From Salinilacustrithrix flava (GTDB taxonomy: Bacteria; Actinomycetota; Acidimicrobiia; Acidimicrobiales; Salinilacustritrichaceae): a stretch of 64,000 bases of DNA. Below, piece after piece: positions 1-9,866 of the stretch. The position numbers were made by a program, and so were the translations under genes. The notes below the pieces were generated by a model. That model was not told the DNA's origin and made no database searches. It saw only the letters and a list, made by a program, of their open reading frames with translations. The stretch lies in assembly GCF_041228405.1 (NCBI RefSeq), contig NZ_CP133888.1:620001-684000 (forward strand), written 5' to 3'. Positions within the stretch are counted from its first letter, which is position 1; every line of letters begins with the position of its first letter.

Positions 1-341
1 GCGACCGCCCGGTCGACCCCCAGGACTTCCGGCGGCGCCTCGGGCTGCGCTCCACCTTCTTCACCATCGAGTCGGGCGTCGCCGGGCAGGCCCCACCACC
101 ACCGCCGGCCCCGGTCGAGGCCGACCAGCTCGCCACCGCCGAGGCCGTCGCCACCGCCGATGCCGGTCCGGTCCGACCGACACGGGCGCGCAGCCGGGCC
201 GTGGTGCGCCCCCGTTCGCTGACCCCGGCCGACGGGCTGGCAGCCGCACGGATCGGACGGCTGGTCGTCCTCGCAGCGCTCACTGCCGCAACCACCTGGG
301 CCGCTGCGACAATGGCGCCGTGGAGGAACCGCAACCCCTGA
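1..341 (+). CDS. C-terminal part of a SpoIID/LytB-like protein
   Basis: The reading frame is open from the left edge to the TGA at 339-341, so the start lies outside the window. Near its beginning it reads FRRRLGLRSTFFTIE, which resembles the short LGLRS(T)xF segment found in SpoIID/LytB-domain proteins (amidase enhancer or cell-wall glycosidase related). Then come a proline run, an Ala/Val-rich linker and a final hydrophobic stretch (about residues 80-100). The stop overlaps the next gene by 22 nt, which suggests co-transcription. The family assignment rests on one short motif and is tentative. Confidence 0.45.
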   Translation, partial: DRPVDPQDFRRRLGLRSTFFTIESGVAGQAPPPPPAPVEADQLATAEAVATADAGPVRPTRARSRAVVRPRSLTPADGLAAARIGRLVVLAALTAATTWAAATMAPWRNRNP

Positions 342-745
342 CCACATCTCGCGTCGTGCGACGCGGGCTGCTGCGCCGATGCCCGCTGTGCGGGAGCAGG
401 GGGATCTTCGAGGGCTGGTTCCAGCAGGTCGAGCGATGCCCCCGGTGCAACTACCCGACCACCCGGGTCGAGGATCAGTGGATCGGCTCACTCGGGATGA
501 ACATCATCGTGAGCTTCACGCTCCTGCTCGGGGTCATCGCCGTCGGCTTCGCGGTGACCTATCCGGACCCGCCCGTCGGGGTCCTCCTGGTCGCCGCCGT
601 CAGCGTGGCCGCGCTGTTCCCGGTGTTCTTCTTCCCGATCTCCCGGTCCCTGTGGTCGGCCATCGACCTGGCCATGCGCCCGCCCGACCCCGACGACGAC
701 GTCGACCCCCGCTACCTGCCCCCGACCCGCCACGGCCCGGGCTGA
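320..745 (+). CDS. DUF983 family membrane protein
   Basis: The 141-residue protein has an N-terminal zinc-ribbon-like pair (CPLCG near residue 20 and CPRC near residue 40) followed by two hydrophobic segments at about 58-80 and 85-108 and an acidic Pro-rich tail. This is the usual layout and length of DUF983 proteins, whose role is unknown. GTG is the start. The preceding frame runs 22 nt into this gene, so translational coupling is likely. It ends 6 nt from the convergent histidine phosphatase gene. Confidence 0.8.
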   Translation: MEEPQPLTTSRVVRRGLLRRCPLCGSRGIFEGWFQQVERCPRCNYPTTRVEDQWIGSLGMNIIVSFTLLLGVIAVGFAVTYPDPPVGVLLVAAVSVAALFPVFFFPISRSLWSAIDLAMRPPDPDDDVDPRYLPPTRHGPG

Positions 746-751
746 CCGCTG

Positions 752-1411
752 TCAGGAGGTGGGCACGTGGGAGTGGTCGTTGTGCCGCACCAGCGACCAG
801 GTCCGCTCCTTCACCCAGGGCATCTCCGGACGCTCCTGGTGCTGCCACTCGGTGACGCCGCAGTTCTGGATCAGGACCCCGCCGAGCCACCCCGTCATCC
901 CCCGGCCGTGGAACGCGGTGAAGCTGTGCTCCACCACGCCGCCGTGGCAGGCGACGACGACGGTCTCGCCCCGGTGGGCGCGGGCGATCTCGTCCAGCGC
1001 CCCGCCGACCCGGGCCGCGAACCCGGCCCACGTCTCGGCCCCGGGCACGTGGTGGTGGAACGGGGTCCACACATCCGGGGTGGGGAACCGCTGCTCCAGC
1101 TCCTCCCAGGCCAGGCCGTCGCCCTCGGGCCCGATGTCGAACTCACGGAGGTCCTCGCGCTCCACGACGTCGAGGCCGCCGATGGCCGGAGCGATGATCG
1201 ACGCCGTCTCCGACGCCCGCGGCAGGGTCGAGGCGTAGAGGGCGTGGACCTCCCCGAGCTCGCCGGTGCGGGCCAGGCGGTCCCTCAGGGCCGAGGCCTG
1301 GCGGCGCCCCAGCTCGGACAGGCCGGTGCAGCCCCGGCGGCCGCCCACGACGCCCTCCACGTGGGACTGGGCCTCCCCGTGGCGGACGAGGACGATGCGC
1401 GTGGTCGTCAT
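752..1411 (-). CDS. histidine phosphatase superfamily protein (phosphoglycerate mutase-like)
   Basis: The protein begins MTTTRIVLVRHGEAQ, giving the RHGE phosphohistidine motif within the first 12 residues. Later signatures are the STLPRASETA segment, which carries the second arginine, and the ACHGGVVE segment with the second catalytic histidine. The 219-residue length fits the branch of broad phosphatases and cofactor-dependent mutases. The substrate cannot be told from sequence. The ATG at 1411 is preferred because the RHG motif sits at the usual distance from it. A strong hairpin lies 30 nt upstream. Confidence 0.85.
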   Translation of the reverse strand: MTTTRIVLVRHGEAQSHVEGVVGGRRGCTGLSELGRRQASALRDRLARTGELGEVHALYASTLPRASETASIIAPAIGGLDVVEREDLREFDIGPEGDGLAWEELEQRFPTPDVWTPFHHHVPGAETWAGFAARVGGALDEIARAHRGETVVVACHGGVVEHSFTAFHGRGMTGWLGGVLIQNCGVTEWQHQERPEMPWVKERTWSLVRHNDHSHVPTS

Positions 1412-1440
1412 GGCGTGACCGTAACGCCGCCTGGACGCGA

Positions 1441-1467
1441 GAGGAGCGCCCACGAAGGGCGCTCCTC
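1441..1467. terminator. perfect 11-bp hairpin between groEL and the phosphatase gene
   Basis: GAGGAGCGCCC at 1441-1451 is the exact reverse complement of 1457-1467, with a 5-nt loop. It lies 118 nt past the groEL stop (read on the minus strand) and just before the phosphatase start. There is no T-tract, so it may be a terminator or pause site or an mRNA stabiliser. The structure is certain and the role is inferred. Confidence 0.45.
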
Positions 1468-1584
1468 AGGTGCTTCAGTCGGTCCGGAGCGGAGCGCCAG
1501 CGAGCGGGCTGCGCACCGGTGACCACCTACTCCGTGTACGTGGGGCTCCCCGCAGCGACGGAGGAGCGAGGAAGCCCGATGGAC

Positions 1585-3210
<1,626 letters not shown>

Positions 3211-3234
3211 GTGTCGACCTTCTTTCTTCGGCGG

Positions 3235-3261
3235 TTAGCAGTCCTAGACAGAGACTGCTAA
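3235..3261 (-). promoter_or_regulatory. CIRCE-like operator, proximal copy
   Basis: TTAGCAGTC, a 9-nt spacer and GACTGCTAA form a perfect 9-bp inverted repeat 25 nt upstream of groEL. The classic HrcA operator is TTAGCACTC-N9-GAGTGCTAA. Here position 7 is changed in both arms, so symmetry is kept. HrcA repression of groEL is the expected function. Confidence 0.85.
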
Positions 3262-3278
3262 CAGCCAAGCACGTTGCG

Positions 3279-3305
3279 TTAGCAGTCGCAACATCCGACT
3301 GCTAA
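3279..3305 (-). promoter_or_regulatory. CIRCE-like operator, distal copy
   Basis: This is a second perfect TTAGCAGTC-N9-GACTGCTAA repeat, 17 nt beyond the first (centres 44 bp apart). It has the same symmetric substitution relative to canonical CIRCE as the proximal copy. The pair probably lies over or beside the groEL promoter. It also lies just past the stop of the CysO-like gene. Confidence 0.85.
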
Positions 3306-3318
3306 CGCCGTGCCCAGG

Positions 3319-3594
3319 TCAGCCTCCCGCCACCGCGGGGATGATGGCGACGGTCTCCCCGTCGGGCACCGGGGTCTGGAGGCCGTCCATGAAGCGGACG
3401 TCGTCGTCGGCCACGAACACGTTCACGAACTTGCGAAGGTTGCCGTCGTCATCGAGCAGGCGGTCGGTGAAGCCGGGGTGGGCGGCGTCGAGGGACTTCA
3501 GCACCTCGCCGACGGTGGCGCCCTCGACCTCGACCTCGGACTTGCCGCCGGCCATCGGGCGGAGGGTGGTGGGGATGCGGACGGTGGCGCTCAT
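3319..3594 (-). CDS. MoaD/ThiS-family sulfur carrier protein, CysO-like
   Basis: This 91-residue ubiquitin-like protein ends in the AVAGG tail; the C-terminal Gly-Gly is thiocarboxylated in this family. The start (VRIPTTLRP), the FVNVFVADDDVRF segment and the tail closely resemble CysO of Mycobacterium tuberculosis, which donates sulfur to the cysteine synthase CysM. MoaD (molybdopterin synthesis) is the alternative. No cysM or moa gene lies beside it here. The ATG at 3594 gives the family length. It is divergent from gpgS. Confidence 0.8.
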   Translation of the reverse strand: MSATVRIPTTLRPMAGGKSEVEVEGATVGEVLKSLDAAHPGFTDRLLDDDGNLRKFVNVFVADDDVRFMDGLQTPVPDGETVAIIPAVAGG

Positions 3595-3734
3595 GACGTG
3601 GGGTTCCTCGGGATCGGGGGTGGCGACGGGGCCGGACGGACCGGCTCCTTCGATGCTAACGAGTCGCCCTCTTCGGGCATTCCCCGTCGGGCGCAGGTTG
3701 GTGGTCGGCCTCGCGCAGGGGGACACTGCTCGAC

Positions 3735-4625
3735 GTGTCGACCATGCTGCGCACGGCCCACGGTGACTTCGACCCGACCGGGATCGCCTCTCGCAAGGGC
3801 GACCGGACGGTCGCGGTGTGCCTCCCGGCGAGGGACGAGGAGGCCACGGTGGGCACCATCGTGGAGACCCTCCGACGCGACCTGCAGGAGGAGGTGCCGC
3901 TGATCGACGAGCTGGTGGTCGTCGACGACCACTCCGGGGACGCCACGGCACGGGTCGCGCAGGATGCCGGCGCCCGGGTGGTGGACGCTCGGACCACGCT
4001 GCCCGCGTACACCGGTGCCGGCAAGGGCGCCGCGCTGTGGAAGTCCCTGCACGAGACGACGAGCGACCTGGTCGTCTGGGTCGACGCCGACATCACCGAG
4101 TTCAGCTCCCACTTCGCGGCCGCCCTCATCGGGACGCTGGTCGAGCACCCAGAGGTGTCGTTCGTCAAGGGCGCCTACGACCGGCCCCTCGTCGAGGGCG
4201 AGGGCGGCGGGCGCGTCACCGAGCTGGTCGCCCGACCGGCGCTGGCCATGCTGTTCCCCGAGCTCACCGTGGTCGCCCAGCCACTGGCCGGCGAGTACGG
4301 CGGGCGGCGAGAGCTGCTCGAGCGGCTGCCGTTCGTCCAGGGCTACGGCGTCGACATCGCCCTGCTCATCGATGCCCACCGGTCGGTCGGCATGGCCGGG
4401 CTCGCCGAGGTCGACCTGGGCGTGCGGCGGCACCGCAACCGCACGATCGGCCAGCTCGGCCCGCAGGCGGCCGAGGTGCTGCGCGCCGCCCTGGTCCGCG
4501 CCGGGGTGCCCACGGGAGACGAGCACCTGACCCTGCGCCGCCCCGGGCTGGAACCGCTGGCGCTCGCCCACGACGAGCTCCCTCCCCTGGTGGAGCTGGA
4601 GACCTACCCGCGCCGCTCCGACTGA
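3735..4625 (+). CDS. gpgS: glucosyl-3-phosphoglycerate synthase
   Basis: GT81-type glycosyltransferase of 296 residues. It opens with the nucleotide-sugar binding segment VAVCLPARDEEATVG (27-41), continues with ELVVVDDHSGD (59-69), and has the metal-binding DAD of VVWVDADITEF (117-119) and the AGKGAALW motif near 95-102. It transfers glucose from an NDP-glucose to 3-phosphoglycerate, the first step to glucosylglycerate and, in mycobacteria, methylglucose lipopolysaccharides. GTG at 3735 is chosen; an ATG nine bases later is equally possible. Its 3' end overlaps the convergent AI-2E transporter gene by 22 nt. Confidence 0.92.
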   Translation: MSTMLRTAHGDFDPTGIASRKGDRTVAVCLPARDEEATVGTIVETLRRDLQEEVPLIDELVVVDDHSGDATARVAQDAGARVVDARTTLPAYTGAGKGAALWKSLHETTSDLVVWVDADITEFSSHFAAALIGTLVEHPEVSFVKGAYDRPLVEGEGGGRVTELVARPALAMLFPELTVVAQPLAGEYGGRRELLERLPFVQGYGVDIALLIDAHRSVGMAGLAEVDLGVRRHRNRTIGQLGPQAAEVLRAALVRAGVPTGDEHLTLRRPGLEPLALAHDELPPLVELETYPRRSD

Positions 4626-5989
4626 CCCTCGGGCACCGGCGCGCGGTCGGCGGGGCGCTCCTCGGCCAGCCGGTGGTCGACCTGCTCCTCCACGCCGATC
4701 TCGTCGTTCACGTAGTCATCGAGGGGCTCGAGCGGGCCGTGACCACCGAGCGGTGGCCCGGTGTCCATGGCGATGACCTCCTCGACCGGCACCTCGAGCA
4801 CGTAGACGGCCCAGAGGTGCCCCACGATGACCTTCACGGTCGCAGCGACGGGCACGGCCAGGACGAGTCCGAAGAACCCGCCGAGGGTGCCGCCGGCGAG
4901 CAGCGCCAGCATCACCACGGCCGGGTGGAGGCTGACCGTGCGCTGCATGACGAGCGGGCTGATGAAGTGGTTGTCGATCTGCTGGGCGATGGTCATGATC
5001 GCCGCCACCCACAGCGCGGTGCTGAAGTCCCGGGTGGTGAGGGCGATGATCACGCCGGGCACCGCGCCCACCCACGGGCCGATCAGCGGCACCAGGTTGA
5101 AGGCCCCGGCGATCATGCCCACGATGAGCCAGAACGGCAGGTCGATGATCGCCAGGCCGACGCTGACCATGATCCCCACGATCACGGCGACCGCGAGCTG
5201 GCCGCGGAAGAAGCCGCCGATGGCCACGTTCAGGCGGTGCGCGACGTGGAGCACCTGGTCGCTCGCGGGGCGGGGGATCAAGCGGCGCGACACCTCGCCG
5301 ATGTGGGGGAGGTCGACCAGCAGGTAGAAGGCGATGATCGGGGCGAGCACGAAGATGAGGCCGACCTCGAAGATCCGGGTGCCGATCTCCCGGGCCCGCG
5401 TCAGCTGCTCGCCGATGCCACCCTGCTCGGGGAACTGCTCGCGGGCGTCGGCCGCGACGCGGTCGAGGTCGGCGGCGAGCACCGGCTCGTCGTTCATCTC
5501 GAGCTCGTCGGCGGCCCGCTCGATGACGCGGTCGAACTCCTCGTTCTGGGCGGAGTCACCCCCGTTGCCGAACTGGTCCCGCAGCTCGTCGACGTTGGGG
5601 ATCTCGATGAGCCAGTTCCCGTCCTTGGACTGCTCGGACAGGTCGTCGAGCCAGTCCTCCATGTCGGCCCGGAGCTCGGGCCACTGGGCGGACAGCTCGT
5701 CGGCCTGCTGGCTGATGAGCGGTGCGACCAGGAAGCCGACCGCGACGAGCAGGCCGACGAAGCCGAGGTAGCTCAGCCCGGTGCCCGCAGCGCGGGGGAC
5801 GCCCTTGCGCTGCATGCCGGTGACGATCGGATTGAGCAGGAACACGATGGCGCCGGCGAGCACCAGGGGCGGGAACACGACCCGGAACTGCCAAGCGATC
5901 CAGAACACCAGCGCGAAGGCCGCGGCGACGCCGAGCAGCGACCAGGCCACCCGGCCCGCGACGGCGAAACGCTCCCACATCGGCCGCAC
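4604..5989 (-). CDS. AI-2E family transporter (UPF0118 membrane protein)
   Basis: The 461-residue membrane protein has an N-terminal hydrophobic pair (about 12-60), a third segment followed by a long soluble insert, and a C-terminal block of closely spaced membrane segments. That block includes the conserved PLIGPWVGAVPGVIIAL and the FISPLVMQRTVSLHP region. This is the architecture of the AI-2E/YdiK-type exporter family (PF01594). The transported compound cannot be deduced. The tail is acidic and charged. The gene stands alone, overlaps gpgS tail-to-tail, and is divergent from the small membrane protein at 6057. Confidence 0.88.
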   Translation of the reverse strand: MRPMWERFAVAGRVAWSLLGVAAAFALVFWIAWQFRVVFPPLVLAGAIVFLLNPIVTGMQRKGVPRAAGTGLSYLGFVGLLVAVGFLVAPLISQQADELSAQWPELRADMEDWLDDLSEQSKDGNWLIEIPNVDELRDQFGNGGDSAQNEEFDRVIERAADELEMNDEPVLAADLDRVAADAREQFPEQGGIGEQLTRAREIGTRIFEVGLIFVLAPIIAFYLLVDLPHIGEVSRRLIPRPASDQVLHVAHRLNVAIGGFFRGQLAVAVIVGIMVSVGLAIIDLPFWLIVGMIAGAFNLVPLIGPWVGAVPGVIIALTTRDFSTALWVAAIMTIAQQIDNHFISPLVMQRTVSLHPAVVMLALLAGGTLGGFFGLVLAVPVAATVKVIVGHLWAVYVLEVPVEEVIAMDTGPPLGGHGPLEPLDDYVNDEIGVEEQVDHRLAEERPADRAPVPEGQSERRG

Positions 5990-6056
5990 GGTACCGGACC
6001 CCTCTCGATTCCGGCGCCAGCCCGCACCGGTGGACGCCGGGGCCTACCCTCGCGCC

Positions 6057-6254
6057 ATGGACGACCGCACCGAGCCGCCGACGTCGACCACGGGGCTCGT
6101 GCCCAAGATCGTGCTCGCCGGCATCGCCGTGTTCGTCGCCCTCACGGTCATCGGTTGGATCGTGGGCGCCATCATCGCCGTGCTGCGGACCCTCGCCATC
6201 GTGGCGGTCGTGGTCGCGGTGATCTGGGCCGTGCTCGCCGCTCGCCGCGACTGA
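6057..6254 (+). CDS. small membrane protein of unknown function
   Basis: The 65-residue reading frame starts at an ATG and contains about 12 polar residues followed by an almost unbroken hydrophobic region (about 16-60) that could form two membrane segments, with a short basic end (AARRD). It is divergent from the AI-2E transporter (67 nt between starts) and ends 10 nt before the convergent glycerate kinase gene. Codon use is like its neighbours. I recognise no family. Confidence 0.55.
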   Translation: MDDRTEPPTSTTGLVPKIVLAGIAVFVALTVIGWIVGAIIAVLRTLAIVAVVVAVIWAVLAARRD

Positions 6255-6264
6255 GCCGGACCCC

Positions 6265-7278
6265 TCAGCTCCGGGCGGCCAGCACGTCGGCGACCACCTG
6301 CTCGACGCAGCCCACGGTGTCGGACATGGCGCGCTCCCGACCGAAGCGCTCCACCAGGGACACGACCTCGGCGATCCCGCACTCCCGGACGGCGGCGTGC
6401 ACCGAGTCGAGATCGACCTCCTCGCCGACGACCGCCACCACCGGCACGCCGAGGTCGGCAGCCAGCTCGGCGACCCCGCCGACGACCTTGCCCTCGAAGG
6501 AGGCATCGTCGAGGAAGCCCTCGCCCGTGACGACCAGGTCCGCCCCCTCGACGGCCTGATCGAGCTCGAGCTCGTCGGCCACGAGGGCGAAGCCGTCGAG
6601 CAGCTGGGCCCCGATGGCGGCGAGCCCGCCGGCGAGGCCGCCGGCGGCGCCGGCGCCGGGGAGGTCCCGCACGTCGACGCCGTGGTCCTCGCGGTACACG
6701 TCGGCGAGGCGGGCGAGGCGGTTGGTGAGCAGGCGCACCTGGGCCCGGCTGGCGCCCTTCTGGGGGCCGAACACCTCGGCCGCGTCGAGGAACCGGGTGC
6801 GCACGTCGCAGGCGACGAGCAGCTCGACGGCCCGCAGGCGCTGGTGGGGGTAGAGGGCGCGCAGCGCACCGAGCCCGCCGTCGGTGGTGGCCGACCCGCC
6901 CAGACCGACGATGACCCGCGTGGCACCGGCTTCGACCGCGGTCTGGATCAGCTCCCCGGTGCCGTGGGTGTCGGCCGCGATCGGGTCGTTGCCCTCGGGG
7001 CCGCCCGCGAGGAGCAACCCCGACGCCCGGGCCATCTCGATGACCGCCGTGCCGCGCTCGTAGCGCCACCCGGCCTCCACCGGATCGCCGAGCGGCCCGG
7101 TGACGACCGAGGTCCGGTTCGGTCCGCCCAGCACGTCGAGCAGGCCGTCGCCGCCGTCGGCCACCGGGATCTCGTCGCAGCGCCACCCCGCCGCACGGGC
7201 GGCGCGACCGACGGCCGCGGCCACCTCGGCGGCCGTCGCCGTGCCGCGGAACTTGTCGGGTGCGGCGACGACCCGCAC
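6265..7278 (-). CDS. glycerate kinase
   Basis: The 337-residue protein begins VRVVAAPDKFRGTATA and contains VADGGDG, the GLGGSATTDGGLGAL segment and GADLVVTGEGFLD, all hallmarks of the GlxK/GarK family. It phosphorylates D-glycerate with ATP, yielding 2-phosphoglycerate in most members. Start GTG at 7278 puts the AAPDKF motif at the usual N-terminal position. The gene begins 1 nt after otsB ends, so the two are co-transcribed. Near gpgS this suits sugar-glycerate solute turnover, which is an inference. Confidence 0.92.
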   Translation of the reverse strand: MRVVAAPDKFRGTATAAEVAAAVGRAARAAGWRCDEIPVADGGDGLLDVLGGPNRTSVVTGPLGDPVEAGWRYERGTAVIEMARASGLLLAGGPEGNDPIAADTHGTGELIQTAVEAGATRVIVGLGGSATTDGGLGALRALYPHQRLRAVELLVACDVRTRFLDAAEVFGPQKGASRAQVRLLTNRLARLADVYREDHGVDVRDLPGAGAAGGLAGGLAAIGAQLLDGFALVADELELDQAVEGADLVVTGEGFLDDASFEGKVVGGVAELAADLGVPVVAVVGEEVDLDSVHAAVRECGIAEVVSLVERFGRERAMSDTVGCVEQVVADVLAARS

Positions 7279-7279
7279 G

Positions 7280-8068
7280 TCAGGCCAACGGCCCGAGCGC
7301 GGCGAGCACGGCCTGGGGGCCGTCCAGGACCAGGTCGGCCGCGGCGGCCACGTCGTCGTGCAGCTCGTCGGACGCGATGGCGACCTTGCAGGTGGTGACG
7401 CCCCCCTCGGCCAGCTGATCGAGGGCAGCGAAGGCCGGGAGGTCGCCGAGGTCGTCGCCGAGGTAGGCAACCGTCGAGCACCCCTCGCTGAGCGCGAGGA
7501 CCGACGTGCCCTTGTCGACGGCGAGCGGCGGGTGGAGCTCCACCGAGCGCTTGGCGGCCCGGGCCTCGAGGCCGGCGCTGCGGGCCACGTCCTCCGCCCA
7601 GGCCAGGACCTCGGCCTCGGCCTCGGGGACCTCGCGGAAGTGCACGGTGAGCGACAGGCCCTTGGACTCGACGAGCACGCCCGACGGCAACCCGGCGCCG
7701 CTCGCCGCCACCTCGGCGATCACCGAGCGCCACCGGTGGGCGTCGTCGTGGTCCGCGTCGACCCCGTCGATGCGGGTCTCGAGCCCGTACACGCCCGAGA
7801 GGTCCACGCCACCGCCGACCCGGTCGACCAGGAAGGCGCGGGGCCGGCCGCTGACGACGGCGATGCGACGGAAGCGGCGAGCGAGCTGCTCGAGCAGCTC
7901 GACGGCCCCGGCGATGGCCGTCGCCGACGACGGGTCGGGGACGATCGGGGCGAGGGTGCCGTCGAAGTCGAAGAACAGCGCCGTGCGGGCCGGCTCGGCA
8001 CCCACCACGGCCCGCAGGTGCTCCTCGGCACGGCGGCCGGTGAGCGGGTCTTCGCGGGCGTCGGGCAC
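7280..8068 (-). CDS. otsB: trehalose-6-phosphate phosphatase (HAD superfamily)
   Basis: 262 residues. HAD motif I is FFDFDGTLAPIVPDP near residue 30, followed by VVSGRPRAFL (motif II), GLSLTVHFRE, and the KGTSVLAL and YLGDDLGDLPAF segments (motifs III/IV). This matches the OtsB family, which makes trehalose from trehalose-6-phosphate. Because gpgS is nearby, a role on glucosyl-3-phosphoglycerate is a possible alternative. GTG at 8068 is chosen; it leaves a 39-nt gap to the divergent lipoprotein gene. No otsA is visible in the window. Confidence 0.85.
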   Translation of the reverse strand: MPDAREDPLTGRRAEEHLRAVVGAEPARTALFFDFDGTLAPIVPDPSSATAIAGAVELLEQLARRFRRIAVVSGRPRAFLVDRVGGGVDLSGVYGLETRIDGVDADHDDAHRWRSVIAEVAASGAGLPSGVLVESKGLSLTVHFREVPEAEAEVLAWAEDVARSAGLEARAAKRSVELHPPLAVDKGTSVLALSEGCSTVAYLGDDLGDLPAFAALDQLAEGGVTTCKVAIASDELHDDVAAAADLVLDGPQAVLAALGPLA

Positions 8069-8107
8069 GGCCCGACCGTAGTTCCCCTCCTCTGTCACAC
8101 TGCGCCC

Positions 8108-8926
8108 GTGATCCCGTCCCGCCGCCTCCGACGCGCCGCTGCGGCCAGCGCCCTGGTGCTGGCCCTCACCGCGTGCGAGGAGCACACCGTGGCGGTGCGC
8201 TTCGAGCCCGAGGTCGGCGACGTCCACCGCTTCCGCGCCGACATCGAGACCGAGGTCGTTCGCACCGTCGACGGCGTGACCACCGACGAGGACGACGACG
8301 CCACCCTCGACGCCACCCAGACCGTGCAGGCCGTGACCGACGACGAGGTCCTGGTCCGGGTCGCGCTGCAGCGCGACGACGCCGCGCCCCGCACGGTCGA
8401 CGTCCGCCTCGACCGCGCCAGCCGGCTGACGGCCATCGACCTGGTCGAGGGGGTGCCGGCCGAGGCCCTGGGCCTGGACGTCGCCATGGACCTCCCGGCC
8501 GACATCGCCAGCCCGCCGACGGGCCCGCTGGAGCCGGGCGCCCGGTGGGAGATCCTCCGCGAGGTCAGCCTGGACGGCCTGTCCCGGCCGGTGGTGGTGC
8601 AGGGCCGCGGCCGCATCGACTCCCTCGGCGTGGAGGACGGCCGAGAGGTCGCCGTTGCCGTGGTCGAGCTCGACGTGCCGGTCCGCACCATCATCGACAC
8701 CGAGGCCGGCCGGGTGCGCCTGATCGGGACGCAGCGCACGACCTCGGAGACCGCCTACGACCTCGGTGACGGCGCCATGAACCGCGATCGCACCGTCACC
8801 GAGGGCACCGTCGAGGTCATCGCCGAACCGCCGGCAGGCGTCGATGCCGAGCCGCTGCGCGGAGACATCGACTACCGGATCGTCACCCGCACCCGCCGGC
8901 TCAGCGGGCCGGTGACGCCGGCCTGA
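8108..8926 (+). CDS. putative lipoprotein
   Basis: Starting at GTG, the 272-residue protein has a basic N-terminus (IPSRRLRRAA), a hydrophobic core and the lipobox-like LALTAC, so it is probably lipid-anchored outside the membrane. The rest is acidic and rich in Asp, Glu, Val and Thr with repeated short beta-strand-like stretches. I recognise no domain. Its start is 39 nt from the divergent otsB start, so promoters overlap. It converges with the LytR_C gene, leaving 23 nt between stops. Confidence 0.7.
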   Translation: MIPSRRLRRAAAASALVLALTACEEHTVAVRFEPEVGDVHRFRADIETEVVRTVDGVTTDEDDDATLDATQTVQAVTDDEVLVRVALQRDDAAPRTVDVRLDRASRLTAIDLVEGVPAEALGLDVAMDLPADIASPPTGPLEPGARWEILREVSLDGLSRPVVVQGRGRIDSLGVEDGREVAVAVVELDVPVRTIIDTEAGRVRLIGTQRTTSETAYDLGDGAMNRDRTVTEGTVEVIAEPPAGVDAEPLRGDIDYRIVTRTRRLSGPVTPA

Positions 8927-8949
8927 TCCCTGACCTGATCGCCGGGGCG

Positions 8950-9516
8950 CTACCCGGCCGCGAGGTCGGGGCCGAGGTGCACGAGCACGTTGGCCAGCTG
9001 CAGGTCGTCGACCGGTGCGACGGCGGGCATCGGCGTGACCGAACCCTCCGGCGCGCCGATGGCGGCGGCGAGGGCTTCGGCCTCGGCCTCGAACCCGGTC
9101 GTGTAGTACACGACGGTCGAGGGCACGCGCTCGGCGTTGGCCGGTGTCCCGGTGACGTAGCCGAGGGCCTCGAGGGCGTCGGTGGCCCCGCCGGCGGCGC
9201 CGTTCACACCCGAGCCGTTGGCGACGAGGACCTTCACCTCGGCAGCAGGGCGGGGCGCCTCGGTCGTGGTCGTGGTGGTGGCGTCGGGATCCCCGTCACC
9301 ATCGTCGCCCCCGTCGGTGTCGTCGACCTGGCCCGCGGTGTCGGAGCCGACCGCGACCTGCGTGGTGGCGGCATCGTCGTCGCGCAGCAGCAGCACGCCG
9401 ATGACGACGGCCACGACCACGAGGATCGCGCCGCGCACGACGGAGCCCTGGGCGGCGGGGGCCTTGGGGGGTGGCTGCCGACGGCGTCGCCGCGGCTGCT
9501 CGGACTGTTCGCTCAT
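8950..9516 (-). CDS. LytR C-terminal-domain protein, membrane anchored
   Basis: The 188-residue protein has an Arg/Pro/Gln-rich cytoplasmic head, one membrane segment (about residues 28-46, AILVVVAVVIGVLLL), an Asp/Thr-rich low-complexity linker including six threonines in a row, and a C-terminal LytR_C-type domain. That domain opens VKVLVANGSGVNGAAG and continues with the LEALGY and TTVYY-like pattern (STVVYYTTGFE). It is expected to act at the cell surface. The gene overlaps the DUF3263 gene by 4 nt, the same pairing as Rv0430/Rv0431 of M. tuberculosis. Confidence 0.82.
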   Translation of the reverse strand: MSEQSEQPRRRRRQPPPKAPAAQGSVVRGAILVVVAVVIGVLLLRDDDAATTQVAVGSDTAGQVDDTDGGDDGDGDPDATTTTTTEAPRPAAEVKVLVANGSGVNGAAGGATDALEALGYVTGTPANAERVPSTVVYYTTGFEAEAEALAAAIGAPEGSVTPMPAVAPVDDLQLANVLVHLGPDLAAG

Positions 9517-9779
9517 CGGAGCCTCCGGCGGCGGGTCGGACCGACGTAGCGACGTCGACGGCGATCGGCCCGGGCCCGGCGCAGGCGACGGACGAGGAGC
9601 GGATCCAGGTCCAGTGCGTCGGGGTGGTCGATCACGGCGTCGAGGCGCCGGTAGTACGCCGAGGGAGACATCTGGAGCTGGGTGCGGATCGCAGCGCCCT
9701 TGGGCCCCGGTGACTGCCACCAGGCCCGCTCGAAGTCCAGGATCGACTGCTCCGTCGGCGTGAGGTCGGTCAGGGGCAT
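9513..9779 (-). CDS. DUF3263 protein, small DNA-binding-like
   Basis: 88 residues beginning MPLTDLTPTEQSILDFER, then WWQSPGPKGAAIRTQL and SPSAYYRRLDAVID, which form a helix-turn-helix-like unit, and ending in a very arginine-rich tail (RRLRRARADRRRRR). This is the conserved actinobacterial DUF3263 family, function unknown but probably nucleic-acid binding. An in-frame ATG three codons upstream (9788) is an alternative start. The last 4 nt overlap the LytR_C gene (ATGA). Confidence 0.85.
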   Translation of the reverse strand: MPLTDLTPTEQSILDFERAWWQSPGPKGAAIRTQLQMSPSAYYRRLDAVIDHPDALDLDPLLVRRLRRARADRRRRRYVGPTRRRRLR

Positions 9780-9866
9780 CCCCACCATGGTGCGTCCCGG
9801 GCCTCGGTGGATCAAGCATCGACCACTTCGCCGGGTCGGGAACGAGGCCGTTGGTACGCTGCTCGG

